The notes below the pieces were generated by a model that searched no databases, was not told where the DNA came from, and worked only from the letters and a program-made list of their open reading frames with translations. A stretch of DNA of 63,187 nucleotides from Sulfurimonas sp. (lineage in GTDB: Bacteria > Campylobacterota > Campylobacteria > Campylobacterales > Sulfurimonadaceae): NCBI RefSeq assembly GCF_016744025.1, contig NZ_JADGFC010000003.1, positions 1-63,187 of the forward strand. The letters are read 5' to 3'. The position numbers were made by a program, and so were the translations under genes. Each line of letters starts with the position of its first letter. Within the stretch, counting starts at the first letter, position 1. Shown in pieces: positions 9,401 through 16,660 of the stretch.

Positions 9401-9474
9401 TTCTAGAAGAGTTGGATTCTTTTGATGAAATAAAAAGTTGGTTTGAGAAAATAAGAGAGCTATCAGTATTATGA
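6412..9474 (+). CDS. Large uncharacterised protein with C-terminal TOPRIM domain
   Basis: 1020 aa starting 6 bp after ovoA. Residues 1 to about 835 are predicted helical, rich in Lys, Glu, Asn, Tyr and Ile, without Walker motifs, signal peptide or membrane segments; they may be helical repeats. From 835 on a TOPRIM fold can be read: LIVCVEGEND with Glu842, IMDLGGS with a Gly-Gly turn, IHIYDSD with Asp902 and Asp904, and KKRELENYI (933-941), an arrangement seen in OLD-like and DUF4435-type TOPRIM proteins. TOPRIM uses Glu and DxD to hold Mg2+ for strand cleavage or transfer. Hand counts of several 60-base stretches gave 15-27% G+C here against 30-45% in ovoA and the lyase, which suggests transfer into an existing operon. 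OLD-type proteins carry an ABC ATPase; none is seen here. Function unknown; a nuclease or defence role is inference. Confidence 0.75.
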   Translation: MVNQNYLNELSVDLEKKLSLYKEDYNKKQEYSFNDEILKEFSSILVKIGISDVSAQIKAFNKKHKVELELHNDFLEYPWHDISALSSELYATLYYQFKDEAFEKFLDIIKNKLPRHNYHDWFSLSFENDDIKNHFLDNATEYIIQNQLSSTEWLEALKRIDLNKNTRIRYSSIEKVSKDFNSIYELFYFFKEDKYREYTYYVGSSLIVNLLHTLINLETHNPYKKSYERINKILKECANDYVIMGNILTSNSIKFNSYLLTQREYSIYGFLNLYNINSSPKQIETDYIKQWQEMLANQLIDIFFEHYKYEQYKDSFSKLIYNLLNYLVSEHIGELTKKHQNKATYTLKRVLEKISIIEIATSEYEKKYLFHLIIEDIVNKQLEKFVIQDEFDSTDYFLLSWYLEQLDIKQKVTDNDYSNLIDNITVVILDNIKKCIDIATNEDKFYINDEILERVNFGLIFTLSKEKENWLNLLDIVKIKEQLNSNDIYMPRKISEFYLKILMRIYKETEDPIVAEYINKLAIKIGIEERSGVFADWQDNRLLDDFLEILNSFNDYLFGEFTTAFYKKKNIKHFLQLYNYTLVESRKTKIKEELDNITKNLNSESIPYLKDLEDSMMYASVYEELKELNSDLFNIYKKNVATKGHPSRKKEYEEVICKRELLDIYFDSNLDREQKHIKLNEYTKRIKEINDKNWGVESTQTRYENYQSFVHAIVWFEEEPYKTYEMLRKLLNKEFNNLYLINMLSAYLTKFKDDEYKIQKYTHALDEYENYYKKMNNPIKSLFDYQILIYGYTQTKNTIKLLELDAKIPKDYIPFVKKELPKEIILFNTTVIMKSKLIVCVEGENDISFLKNINQNIEDLKEIIDLKENNISIMDLGGSRLKKWIDNHHLNDSNIMEIHIYDSDIGSKSTNQYKQYCEKVNNRDNKSIGFLTKKRELENYIHKSLIEKEFNIDMSSISDWNVEDIPSFIHNKSKNIDKKSIKNILNEKLSKQITKDLLEELDSFDEIKSWFEKIRELSVL

Positions 9475-9503
9475 ATATAAAAAATATTAAAGAGAGATAA
9501 AAA

Positions 9504-10688
9504 ATGAGTTACGATTTTTCAACACATGATTGCAGAAAAGACACAAATGCAGAAAAGTACACTTTAAGAGAAGAGTTATTTGGAACTGAGGATGTCTTAC
9601 CTGTGTGGGTTGCAGATATGGATATAGATACTCCTGATTTTGTAATAGATGCAGTCAAAAAAAGACTTGAACACTCCATCGTCGGTTATGAAGAAGTTCC
9701 TACTGAGGCATTCCAAGCTCAGATAGAGTGGATGAAGAGTGAGCACGGTGTTAAGTTTGAGCTTGAAGATATGCTTTACTCTCACTCAGTCGTTGCATCT
9801 ATGAGTCTTGCAATAGATGCTTTTAGTGATGTAGGAGATAAGGTTATTGTTCAAGCTCCTGTATATCCTCCATTTTTTTATAGTGTAAAAGAAAATGACA
9901 GAGAATTATTGAGAAATCCTTTAAAACAAAATGAAGATGGTATCTATGTTTTTGATATAGAGGATTTAAAATCTAAAATAGATGAAAAAACAAAATTGCT
10001 TCTTCTTTGTTCGCCTCACAACCCAGTAGGAAGAGTTTGGAAGAGAGAAGAACTTGAAGAGATTTTAGAGATATGTTTAGAGCACAATATTGTTGTCTTT
10101 AGTGATGAAATCCACTCAGACTTAGTTTATGCTCCAAACAAACATATTCCTTTTGCATCTTTGAGTAAAGAAGCTAGGGATATAACAGTAACTGCTATCG
10201 GTGTTGGTAAGACTTTTAATATGGCTGGTTTTGCTATGAGTAGTGTTGCTATCCCAAATAAACAACTAAGAGAGAAATTTTTAAAATCTTATACCCGTGT
10301 TCATTTTGCACAAGGCTCTGTTTTGAGTCATGTCGCTTTTGAAGTAGCGTATAGAGATGGAAAAGAGTGGTTGGATGATTTAAAGCTGCATCTAATGAGT
10401 AACTTTAAAATGCTAAATACACTTTGTCAAAAGTATGATGATAAGATAAAAGTTATACCGATTGAAGCAACCTATCTAGCTTGGTTAGATTGTAAAGGTA
10501 TGAATCTAAGTAGTAGTAAACTTAGAAAGTTTTTCACTCAAGATGCAAAGCTTGGACTCACTGTAGGTCTTAGTTTTGGTAAAGAGGGAAGTGGTTTTAT
10601 GAGACTTAACTTTGCAGTTTCTACTACAAAGATGCTTGAAGTAATTAAGCGCTTAGACCGAGCACTTTCGCTAAAATATCCAAAGTAA
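9504..10688 (+). CDS. MalY/PatB-type PLP C-S lyase, likely OvoB
   Basis: 394 aa, full length for the MalY/PatB cystathionine beta-lyase group. The opening NAD-like stretch VLPVWVADMDIDTP, SPHNPVGRVW with Asn173, SDEIHSD with Asp201, and the PLP lysine Lys236 in VGKTFNMAGF are intact. The family cleaves C-S bonds of cysteine conjugates. In ovothiol synthesis a PLP-dependent sulfoxide lyase (OvoB, like Egt2 for ergothioneine) cleaves the OvoA product to 5-thiohistidine. Being the next same-strand gene after ovoA, apart from the inserted TOPRIM gene, makes OvoB the best guess. A general cystathionine lyase remains possible. Confidence 0.85.
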   Translation: MSYDFSTHDCRKDTNAEKYTLREELFGTEDVLPVWVADMDIDTPDFVIDAVKKRLEHSIVGYEEVPTEAFQAQIEWMKSEHGVKFELEDMLYSHSVVASMSLAIDAFSDVGDKVIVQAPVYPPFFYSVKENDRELLRNPLKQNEDGIYVFDIEDLKSKIDEKTKLLLLCSPHNPVGRVWKREELEEILEICLEHNIVVFSDEIHSDLVYAPNKHIPFASLSKEARDITVTAIGVGKTFNMAGFAMSSVAIPNKQLREKFLKSYTRVHFAQGSVLSHVAFEVAYRDGKEWLDDLKLHLMSNFKMLNTLCQKYDDKIKVIPIEATYLAWLDCKGMNLSSSKLRKFFTQDAKLGLTVGLSFGKEGSGFMRLNFAVSTTKMLEVIKRLDRALSLKYPK

Positions 10689-10707
10689 TTATATATAGGA
10701 AATAGTA

Positions 10708-10929
10708 TTGGCAACATTTGATTGGAATGAATATAAAGAATTTAGAAAGTTTAGTTCTCAAGAAGATAAACTAAAAGTAGCTATAGACTTCATACGAAGT
10801 TATTATAAGATGAACAGCACAAGTGACTTGTATGAAATGCTCTCAAATGATGATATAGGACAGATGATGTTAGCTAAAAGAAATATAACAGATGCAGAAG
10901 GTTTAGAAAACTTTATGTTTTTATCTTAA
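10708..10929 (+). CDS. Small hypothetical protein, 73 aa
   Basis: TTG start with AGGAAA upstream, 19 bp after the lyase and 3 bp before the UPF0306-like gene, so it belongs to the same transcript. The product is acidic and helical (DWNEYKEFRKFSSQEDKLK, then MLSNDDIGQMMLAKRN). No known motif. Tight packing between conserved genes supports a real gene. Confidence 0.6.
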   Translation: MATFDWNEYKEFRKFSSQEDKLKVAIDFIRSYYKMNSTSDLYEMLSNDDIGQMMLAKRNITDAEGLENFMFLS

Positions 10930-10932
10930 GTC

Positions 10933-11364
10933 ATGAGGGACGATTTAGAAAAAATAGTAAACTTTATAAATAAGCATCATGTTTTAAGTCTCGCAACTTC
11001 TTGCAACTCAGAGCTTAGTGTTTGTAACCTCTTTTATGCTTTTGATGAAAATGAAGTCTCTTTTGTAGTTGCAAGTAGTGAAGAGACTACACATATAGAG
11101 CATATTTTACAAAATCCAAATATCGCTGGTAGTATTGTTTTAGAAACTAAAACAATTGGTAAGATTCAGGGTTTGCAGTTTAGAGGTAGGTTTTCATTCT
11201 TAGAAGAAAAAATGTTAAAAAAACTCTATTTTAAGACATTTCCTTATGCCCTTGCTATGAATCCAAAACTCTGGCAGATAAAGATTGATTATCTAAAAAT
11301 GACAGATAATAATCTTGTTTTTGGAAAAAAGATTATTTTGCACTCACCTTTTGTGCAAACATAG
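10933..11364 (+). CDS. UPF0306/YhbP-like FMN split-barrel protein
   Basis: 143 aa. The fold resembles pyridoxamine-phosphate-oxidase-like split barrels: HHVLSLATSCNSELSVCNLFYAFD followed by FVVASSEETTHIEHILQNPNIAGSI and a GKIQGLQFRGR strand. This fits the YhbP (UPF0306) group, whose substrate is unknown. It starts 3 bp after the 73-aa gene. Its last 32 bp overlap tail-to-tail with a small cysteine-rich gene on the other strand. Confidence 0.7.
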   Translation: MRDDLEKIVNFINKHHVLSLATSCNSELSVCNLFYAFDENEVSFVVASSEETTHIEHILQNPNIAGSIVLETKTIGKIQGLQFRGRFSFLEEKMLKKLYFKTFPYALAMNPKLWQIKIDYLKMTDNNLVFGKKIILHSPFVQT

Positions 11365-11506
11365 AACAATCAGTTCCGCTGCTTTGAAAAACTACTATAG
11401 ATGGTATTTGAAGTGATTTAAATCCATACGCTTTACACCCATGTGGTTTGTCTTTTTCCCATGTTACAAAGTAATACTGGCATCTTCTACAGTTAATTCT
11501 TTTCAT
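11333..11506 (-). CDS. Cysteine-rich 57-aa protein
   Basis: ATG at 11504-11506, TAA at 11333-11335. Four cysteines, Cys6-x2-Cys9 (INCRRCQYY), Cys24 (HGCKAYG) and Cys47 (TDCSMF), suggest a small zinc or iron site. Aromatic residues around the first pair (QYYFVTW) and the GFKS segment look conserved rather than random. An AGAGAGA stretch lies 6-12 bases upstream as ribosome site. It overlaps the end of the UPF0306-like gene by 32 bp. I recall similar small proteins only as hypotheticals, so no function is proposed. Confidence 0.65.
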   Translation of the reverse strand: MKRINCRRCQYYFVTWEKDKPHGCKAYGFKSLQIPSIVVFQSSGTDCSMFAQKVSAK

Positions 11507-11585
11507 AAATCTCTCTTTTTAAGTAGGGAATTCTAGCATATTAGATAAAATAAGTGAATTAATTTACAAAAAAGAGAACTTACCT

Positions 11586-12278
11586 ATGGATAAAATACTA
11601 TTGATGTTACAACTCCAAGCTCAACTAAATGATGCAACAAATGGAGATAAATGGACTAAGGGTGTTACAAAAAATGGAAAAGACATTAACTGGAAGAGAT
11701 GCATCTATATGGAATGTGCAGAGATGGTTGATAGCTTTTCATGGAAGCATTGGAAAAGTATAAACCAAGAACCTGACTGGGATAACTTACAGATAGAAGT
11801 TGTTGATGTATGGCACTTTATTATCAGTTTAGCTATTGAGAATTATTCACAGACTTTGAGAGGGGGAATTGAAGATTTAGCTATTAATATTTCTAATTTA
11901 GATAGTTTTCCTTCTCTTGATGTTGAAAATAAAAAATTTGCATCTCAAAATGAGGTAATAGAAAAAGTTGAAAGTATAATGCTTGCATCTTTAAGTAAAG
12001 ATGATTTAAATCTTGAAGCTTTAATCGAAGACTTTTTTGACCTAACTCTAATGAGTGGTTTAGATTTAGAAAGTCTATATCGTTTATATGTTGGTAAAAA
12101 TGTCCTAAATCAATTTCGCCAAGATAATGGTTATAAAGATGGTTCTTACATTAAAGTTTGGAACGGCAAAGAAGATAATGTTGTTATGAAAAATATTTGG
12201 GAAGATAACAGTGATATCAAACCAGACGTTTTATACAAAGAACTAACTAAATCATATTTAGCGCTTACTAAGAGTTAA
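11586..12278 (+). CDS. dut: Dimeric (all-alpha) dUTPase
   Basis: 230 aa. The metal-binding motifs of the dimeric NTP-pyrophosphohydrolase dUTPases are present: the ECAEMVDSFSWKHWK block (residues 44-58) and EVVDVWHF with its acidic pair. This is the type found in Campylobacter, not the trimeric beta-barrel type. It hydrolyses dUTP to dUMP, keeping uracil out of DNA and feeding thymidylate synthesis. The following ABC ATPase starts 3 bp after its stop codon, implying translation coupling. Confidence 0.93.
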   Translation: MDKILLMLQLQAQLNDATNGDKWTKGVTKNGKDINWKRCIYMECAEMVDSFSWKHWKSINQEPDWDNLQIEVVDVWHFIISLAIENYSQTLRGGIEDLAINISNLDSFPSLDVENKKFASQNEVIEKVESIMLASLSKDDLNLEALIEDFFDLTLMSGLDLESLYRLYVGKNVLNQFRQDNGYKDGSYIKVWNGKEDNVVMKNIWEDNSDIKPDVLYKELTKSYLALTKS

Positions 12279-12281
12279 TTA

Positions 12282-12851
12282 TTGAGTGATATTTTAGAAG
12301 TCAAAAATTTATCTTTTGGATACAGTAAAGATGCTTTACTTTTTGACAACCTCAGTGTTACTCTAAAAAAAGGTGAGATAAAAGCTATAGTTGGAGCTAG
12401 TGGAGCAGGTAAAAGTACACTTTTTGAGTTGATACTTAAAAACCTAAAACCAATTAGTGGGACTATAGAATGTGCTTCTGCATCTGAGGTCTATCAAGAC
12501 CCATATAGCTCATTTCACCCAAGTTACTCACTACTAAATCAGATACAAGACGTAGCATCTACAGATGCAATAGATAGTTATTTGAAAAGTTTAAATCTTG
12601 ACTCTGAGTTACTATTAAAACTTCCACATGAACTCTCAGGTGGACAGCTTCAACGTGCTTCTATTCTAAGAGCTATGCTAATGAAACCAGATATTTTATT
12701 GTTAGATGAACCAACATCAGCACTTGATAATGTAATTCAGTTAGAAGTTATGAATATGCTTATGAGTTCTTTAAATGATATGGGAATGTTACTTATCACA
12801 CACGACTTAGAACTCGCACAATGGTGTGCTGATGAAATTATAATGATTTAG
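12282..12851 (+). CDS. Short stand-alone ABC ATPase
   Basis: 189 aa from a TTG start. All ATPase motifs are present: Walker A GASGAGKST (38-46), Q-loop Gln72, signature LSGGQ (118-122), Walker B ILLLDEP (138-144) and H-loop His174. The closest resemblance is the DppF/NikE-type oligopeptide/nickel group. It lacks the C-terminal extension of those proteins (about 70-140 residues) and no permease or binding protein is nearby. It may serve a transporter encoded elsewhere or be a reduced family member. It converges with crcB, 7 bp away. Confidence 0.8.
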   Translation: MSDILEVKNLSFGYSKDALLFDNLSVTLKKGEIKAIVGASGAGKSTLFELILKNLKPISGTIECASASEVYQDPYSSFHPSYSLLNQIQDVASTDAIDSYLKSLNLDSELLLKLPHELSGGQLQRASILRAMLMKPDILLLDEPTSALDNVIQLEVMNMLMSSLNDMGMLLITHDLELAQWCADEIIMI

Positions 12852-12858
12852 TAGATAT

Positions 12859-13251
12859 TTATTTTAAAAAATACTTAGCGATATAAAATCCACCGCCAGC
12901 CATAAATACAGTTCCAAAAGCATTTAAAGAAATGTTAGCGAGGGCTAAAAATATATGACCACCTTCTATAAGTAAAAAACTCTCTATAGCAAATGTTGAG
13001 TAAGTTGTAAGTGCTCCGAGTATTCCTGTAGAGAGAAAAGATTTAGCTTGAAGAGGGAATATAGTTGTATACATAAAGTATGCGATTAAAATACCCATTA
13101 TAAAGCTTCCTAGAAGGTTTACACCAAGTGTTCCATATGGAAGATCGTGTGGAAGTTTATGAGAGATAAGACCATTTAAATAAGCTCTTAAGATAGCACC
13201 GATAAAACCGCCACTACCTATGGCTAGGATTGTTTGCCAACTCATCGTCAT
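12859..13251 (-). CDS. crcB: CrcB/Fluc fluoride channel
   Basis: 130 aa, four hydrophobic helices. Family motifs are GSGGFIGAILRAYL at the start, YGTLGVNLLGSFIMG in helix 2 and TGILGALTTYSTFAIE in helix 3. CrcB exports fluoride as a dual-topology dimer. The listed start overlaps plsC by 38 bp; Met3 is an alternative. No fluoride riboswitch is visible, as expected since the start is inside plsC. Confidence 0.93.
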   Translation of the reverse strand: MTMSWQTILAIGSGGFIGAILRAYLNGLISHKLPHDLPYGTLGVNLLGSFIMGILIAYFMYTTIFPLQAKSFLSTGILGALTTYSTFAIESFLLIEGGHIFLALANISLNAFGTVFMAGGGFYIAKYFLK

Positions 13252-13912
13252 ACACCTTTTGCATCTCTACTCTTAAGTTATTTAGCCAATCTGGATTTTT
13301 TCTATCAGCAACAAATGAATCCATATAGATTACTTTAATTCGACCCGGTTTATAGTAAAAGTCTTTTACATTGTAGTATTTTGCTGTTTGCATAAGTACT
13401 ATTGGCTGTACTTTGAGTTTATATTTATCTGCAAGCATTTTTGCACCAGATTTAAAAGGTAACATTTTACCCTTAGTAGAACGTGTTCCTTCTGGAAACA
13501 TCGTAATAACTTTGCCTTTTTCTAATCTATCTTTTGCATCTTTTAAAAGTTTTAGTAAAGAAGTTTTACTCTCTCTAGTTACTGAGATAGCTTCTGGGAG
13601 TTTTAGTGCTAGTCCAAAAAATGGTATATCAAATAGTTCTTTTTTTGCAACCCATGCAAGATCTCTACTTGTTATAGTCTCTGTAATGCCTATATCTAAA
13701 TCACTTTGATGATTTAATAAAAACATTTGAGCTTCCGGATCTTCTTCACCTTCTAAATCTATAGTAAAAAAGAGTGAGAGTCTAATTGCCCAAGCTACAA
13801 TTTTTCTAGAGTATGGTTTTGGAGTAAGATAGAAAAGTACTATCATTAATGCCAAAGAAGTAAAAATACTTATAGTTGCAAAAAGCCAACTAATTCGTGC
13901 AAATGTCTTCAT
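13214..13912 (-). CDS. plsC: 1-acyl-sn-glycerol-3-phosphate acyltransferase
   Basis: 232 aa with an N-terminal membrane helix (residues 9-30). The acyltransferase motifs are NHQSDLD (the HX4D pair His68 and Asp73) and FPEGTRS followed by the LPFKSGA block. It makes phosphatidic acid from lysophosphatidic acid at the inner membrane. It overlaps its upstream neighbour by 23 bp and crcB downstream by 38 bp. Confidence 0.92.
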   Translation of the reverse strand: MKTFARISWLFATISIFTSLALMIVLFYLTPKPYSRKIVAWAIRLSLFFTIDLEGEEDPEAQMFLLNHQSDLDIGITETITSRDLAWVAKKELFDIPFFGLALKLPEAISVTRESKTSLLKLLKDAKDRLEKGKVITMFPEGTRSTKGKMLPFKSGAKMLADKYKLKVQPIVLMQTAKYYNVKDFYYKPGRIKVIYMDSFVADRKNPDWLNNLRVEMQKVYDDELANNPSHR

Positions 13913-15023
13913 TTTTCACCCAACCTATTTTTTCATTTTGTAGTTTTACTTTTACAAACTCTTTCACACTTCCCTCTTTTTGTAAGTGATATACGCTGCT
14001 TGTTCTCTCAAATATCGTTCCATTATGAACTGGAAGAAGGTAAATTTCAGATCTAACCTTGATGCATACTTCCTTTGATGGTACTGCTAAATAAGCTATA
14101 TAGACTAATGGAATTATAATAAAGACTAGGTAGATGTACTTCTTTCTCCATAAAATAAAAATAAATGCTAAAAGTGCCACAACACCAGCAATAGTCATTT
14201 TAAGTCTCTCACGAGATTGGTCTTTTGGTTTAAGATCACTTTGTGTTGTTACGCTATCATCAATAACTACAATTGGAATATTCAGAAGAGAGAATTTATT
14301 TTTTTCTAAGTTAAAGTAAGAAAAAGAGAAATTTTCTATATCTTTGTTTATAACTGCATAGTAAACTATTTTTGAATCAAAGTGAGATTCTGTCATAGAT
14401 TCTGCACCTTGTTTATAAACATTTTGAAGTTCAAATGCACTTATATCACAGTTAGTTCCAGTAGCAACAAAGACGACAATATTATATTGATCATCGTAAG
14501 AAGAAGTTTTATACTCAAGTAGTTCAAAAGAATCTGCAACTATATTTGCAAAGTCTTTTTTAGGATTTAGAGTTACTACATTTAGTCTTTTACCTGCTAG
14601 AGTAGTCTCTTTATAAATCTTATCACTATAGTCGTGTAGGGTTGCTGTAAAATCTGGTAGTAATGCATTACTTGTCGTTGTTAAAAAGTAAAACGTGTCA
14701 TAGTAGTATTTAGAGTCTTCTTCTCTGTACGGAATATCATTTAAAAGCTTAAGACCTTTTTGATTTGTAAGTTCATAAGTTATATCCATAAAACTTTGTA
14801 TAGTTGATAAAGTTTTTATAGTTACAGAAAATATCTCTCCCTTTATAACTCTATCTGGTGTTTTTTCATAGTTAAGGTATAAAACTTTTTGTAAAGAAGA
14901 AGTAGAAATTATTTGATTTTTATCAAGTGTAGTGTTTGATAGATTGTTATTATCAATTATAGTAGTTTCATTTGAGCTTAGAGCTGTTAAAAATAACAAC
15001 CCTAAAAAAAATAGACGAATCAC
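13890..15023 (-). CDS. Membrane-anchored hypothetical with C-terminal SH3-like part
   Basis: 377 aa. Signal peptide (residues 1-17), a periplasmic beta-rich region (about 35-265), two close membrane helices (about 272-290 and 293-311), then a short SH3-like C-terminus (KVRSEIYLLPVHNGT ... GWVKNEDIC). The overall plan resembles BatD-like aerotolerance proteins in having an oxidised-looking beta domain before a membrane helix, but sequence support is thin. It overlaps purQ by 4 bp and plsC by 23 bp, so it sits in the same operon. No function assigned. Confidence 0.65.
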   Translation of the reverse strand: MIRLFFLGLLFLTALSSNETTIIDNNNLSNTTLDKNQIISTSSLQKVLYLNYEKTPDRVIKGEIFSVTIKTLSTIQSFMDITYELTNQKGLKLLNDIPYREEDSKYYYDTFYFLTTTSNALLPDFTATLHDYSDKIYKETTLAGKRLNVVTLNPKKDFANIVADSFELLEYKTSSYDDQYNIVVFVATGTNCDISAFELQNVYKQGAESMTESHFDSKIVYYAVINKDIENFSFSYFNLEKNKFSLLNIPIVVIDDSVTTQSDLKPKDQSRERLKMTIAGVVALLAFIFILWRKKYIYLVFIIIPLVYIAYLAVPSKEVCIKVRSEIYLLPVHNGTIFERTSSVYHLQKEGSVKEFVKVKLQNEKIGWVKNEDICTN

Positions 15024-15694
15024 GCTTCTAAAAACCCTTGAAGCATTTTAACACCATCGTGGCTTCCAAGAATTGACTCCATTGCACGTTCTGGATGAGG
15101 CATAAGACCAAATACAGTTTTTTCTTTGTTACATACACCAGCAATAGATTCAACACTACCATTAGGATTTTTTATCTCGCCATTAGCATCTGTATATTTT
15201 AAAAGAATTTGATTGTTGTCTTCTAACTCTTTAAGTCCAGCTGCATCTATGAAATAGTTTCCATCGTGGTGAGCGATAGGAATATTAACAACATCGTTGT
15301 TATTTAATTTCTCTAGGAAAATATTATCATTGTTGATAACTTTTAAGTGGTGAAGCTTAGATAAAAAATGAAGAGAATTATTTCTTTTTAGGGCACCAGG
15401 AAGAAGACCGGCTTCAGTAAGTACTTGAAAACCATTACAGATACCAAGAATTTTACCACCATTTTTTGCATAAACTTCTACTGCTTTCATAATAGGAGAA
15501 AATCTTGCAATTGCACCACTTCTTAAATAGTCACCATAAGAGAAACCACCAGCAACCACAAGTAAATTAGTGTCGCTTGGAATAGACTCAGACTTATGCC
15601 AAATAATTTCTGTAGCAGCACCTAACTCTTCAAATGCATGTTGAGTGTCATATTCACAGTTAGTTCCTGGAAATTGAAGGATAGATACTTTCAT
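15020..15694 (-). CDS. purQ: FGAM synthetase glutaminase subunit PurQ
   Basis: 224 aa class-I glutamine amidotransferase. The nucleophile is in the GICNGFQVL elbow and the His-Glu pair in MPHPERAME near the end. It releases ammonia from glutamine for PurL in the fourth step of purine synthesis. It starts on the last base of purS, typical translational coupling. The partner PurL is encoded at 60718. Confidence 0.96.
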   Translation of the reverse strand: MKVSILQFPGTNCEYDTQHAFEELGAATEIIWHKSESIPSDTNLLVVAGGFSYGDYLRSGAIARFSPIMKAVEVYAKNGGKILGICNGFQVLTEAGLLPGALKRNNSLHFLSKLHHLKVINNDNIFLEKLNNNDVVNIPIAHHDGNYFIDAAGLKELEDNNQILLKYTDANGEIKNPNGSVESIAGVCNKEKTVFGLMPHPERAMESILGSHDGVKMLQGFLEA

Positions 15695-15936
15695 TAAACT
15701 AGCTCTATCTCGTAATCTTCAATAACTGTGTTAGCTAAAAGCTCTTCACACATTTTAGTTACATCAGTCATGGCTACTGTTTTATCTTGAGTGTCAAGTT
15801 TTAGGATGATTTGTTTGCCCACACGAACATCACTTACACCATTGAAGTGAAGTGAGTCAAGTGCATGATGTATAGCTTTACCTTGAGAATCTAAAACACC
15901 TGCTTTAAGAGATACGTTTATTATTGCTTTTATCAT
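15694..15936 (-). CDS. purS: FGAM synthetase subunit PurS
   Basis: 80 aa, standard PurS length, with the GVLDSQGKAIHHALDSLHF block and the ILKLDTQD strand. PurS bridges PurQ and the small-type PurL in the three-part FGAM synthetase. It lies 2 bp from purC and touches purQ. Confidence 0.95.
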   Translation of the reverse strand: MIKAIINVSLKAGVLDSQGKAIHHALDSLHFNGVSDVRVGKQIILKLDTQDKTVAMTDVTKMCEELLANTVIEDYEIELV

Positions 15937-15938
15937 TA

Positions 15939-16652
15939 TTATTTTCCTAAAATTCTATTTAATACTTGCTCGTAAGCTACAGTTAATCCACCAAGACCTT
16001 GACGAAATCTATCTTTATCCATTTTTTCACCACTCTCAACATCCCAAAAACGACAATTATCAGGAGAAATTTCATCAACTAAGATGATATTTCCATTAGA
16101 GTCTTTTCCAAACTCTAATTTGAAGTCAACAAGGTTAAGACCTTTTTCAAAAAAGTAAGGACGAAGAATGTCATTTACTTGTCTAGCCATTCTACGTAGT
16201 TTGTCAAGTTCATCTTGGTGATCAACAAGTTCTAAGATAAGAGCGTGTTGATCATTTAATTTAGGATCACCTAAATCATCATCTTTATAATCAAATTCTA
16301 CAAGAGTAAAAGGAAGAATCTTTCCATCTTCTATACCAAGGTTACGGCTTAAACTACCTGTTGCAATATTACGAACGATTACTTCGATTAATATTACATC
16401 AACTTTTGTATGAAGCATGTGATTATCATCTAACATCTTTACAAAGTGAGTTTGGATGCCATTTGCTTCTAAAAGCTTAAATAGTTCAGTAGAGATTTTA
16501 TTGTTAAGTGCGCCTTTACCCGCTTCACTTGACTTTTTCTCACCATTAAATGCTGTTAAATCATCTTTGAACTCTGAGATTACTAAGTTCTCATCGTCAG
16601 TTAAAAATAGTCTTTTAGCTTTTCCTTCGTACAGTAGTTCTCTTTTTTCCAT
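15939..16652 (-). CDS. purC: SAICAR synthetase PurC
   Basis: 237 aa. Motifs include YEGKAKRLF at the N-terminus, [29 protein letters not shown] and [12 protein letters not shown]. It ligates aspartate to CAIR. It follows ctpA by 8 bp and opens the purC-purS-purQ set. Confidence 0.97.
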   Translation of the reverse strand: MEKRELLYEGKAKRLFLTDDENLVISEFKDDLTAFNGEKKSSEAGKGALNNKISTELFKLLEANGIQTHFVKMLDDNHMLHTKVDVILIEVIVRNIATGSLSRNLGIEDGKILPFTLVEFDYKDDDLGDPKLNDQHALILELVDHQDELDKLRRMARQVNDILRPYFFEKGLNLVDFKLEFGKDSNGNIILVDEISPDNCRFWDVESGEKMDKDRFRQGLGGLTVAYEQVLNRILGK

Positions 16653-16660
16653 TCTAATCT

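Noticed and set aside
6412-9474. OLD or Gabija GajA identity for the TOPRIM gene
   Set aside because: Those proteins need an N-terminal ABC ATPase with Walker motifs; none is found in residues 1-835 and no helicase partner is next to it.
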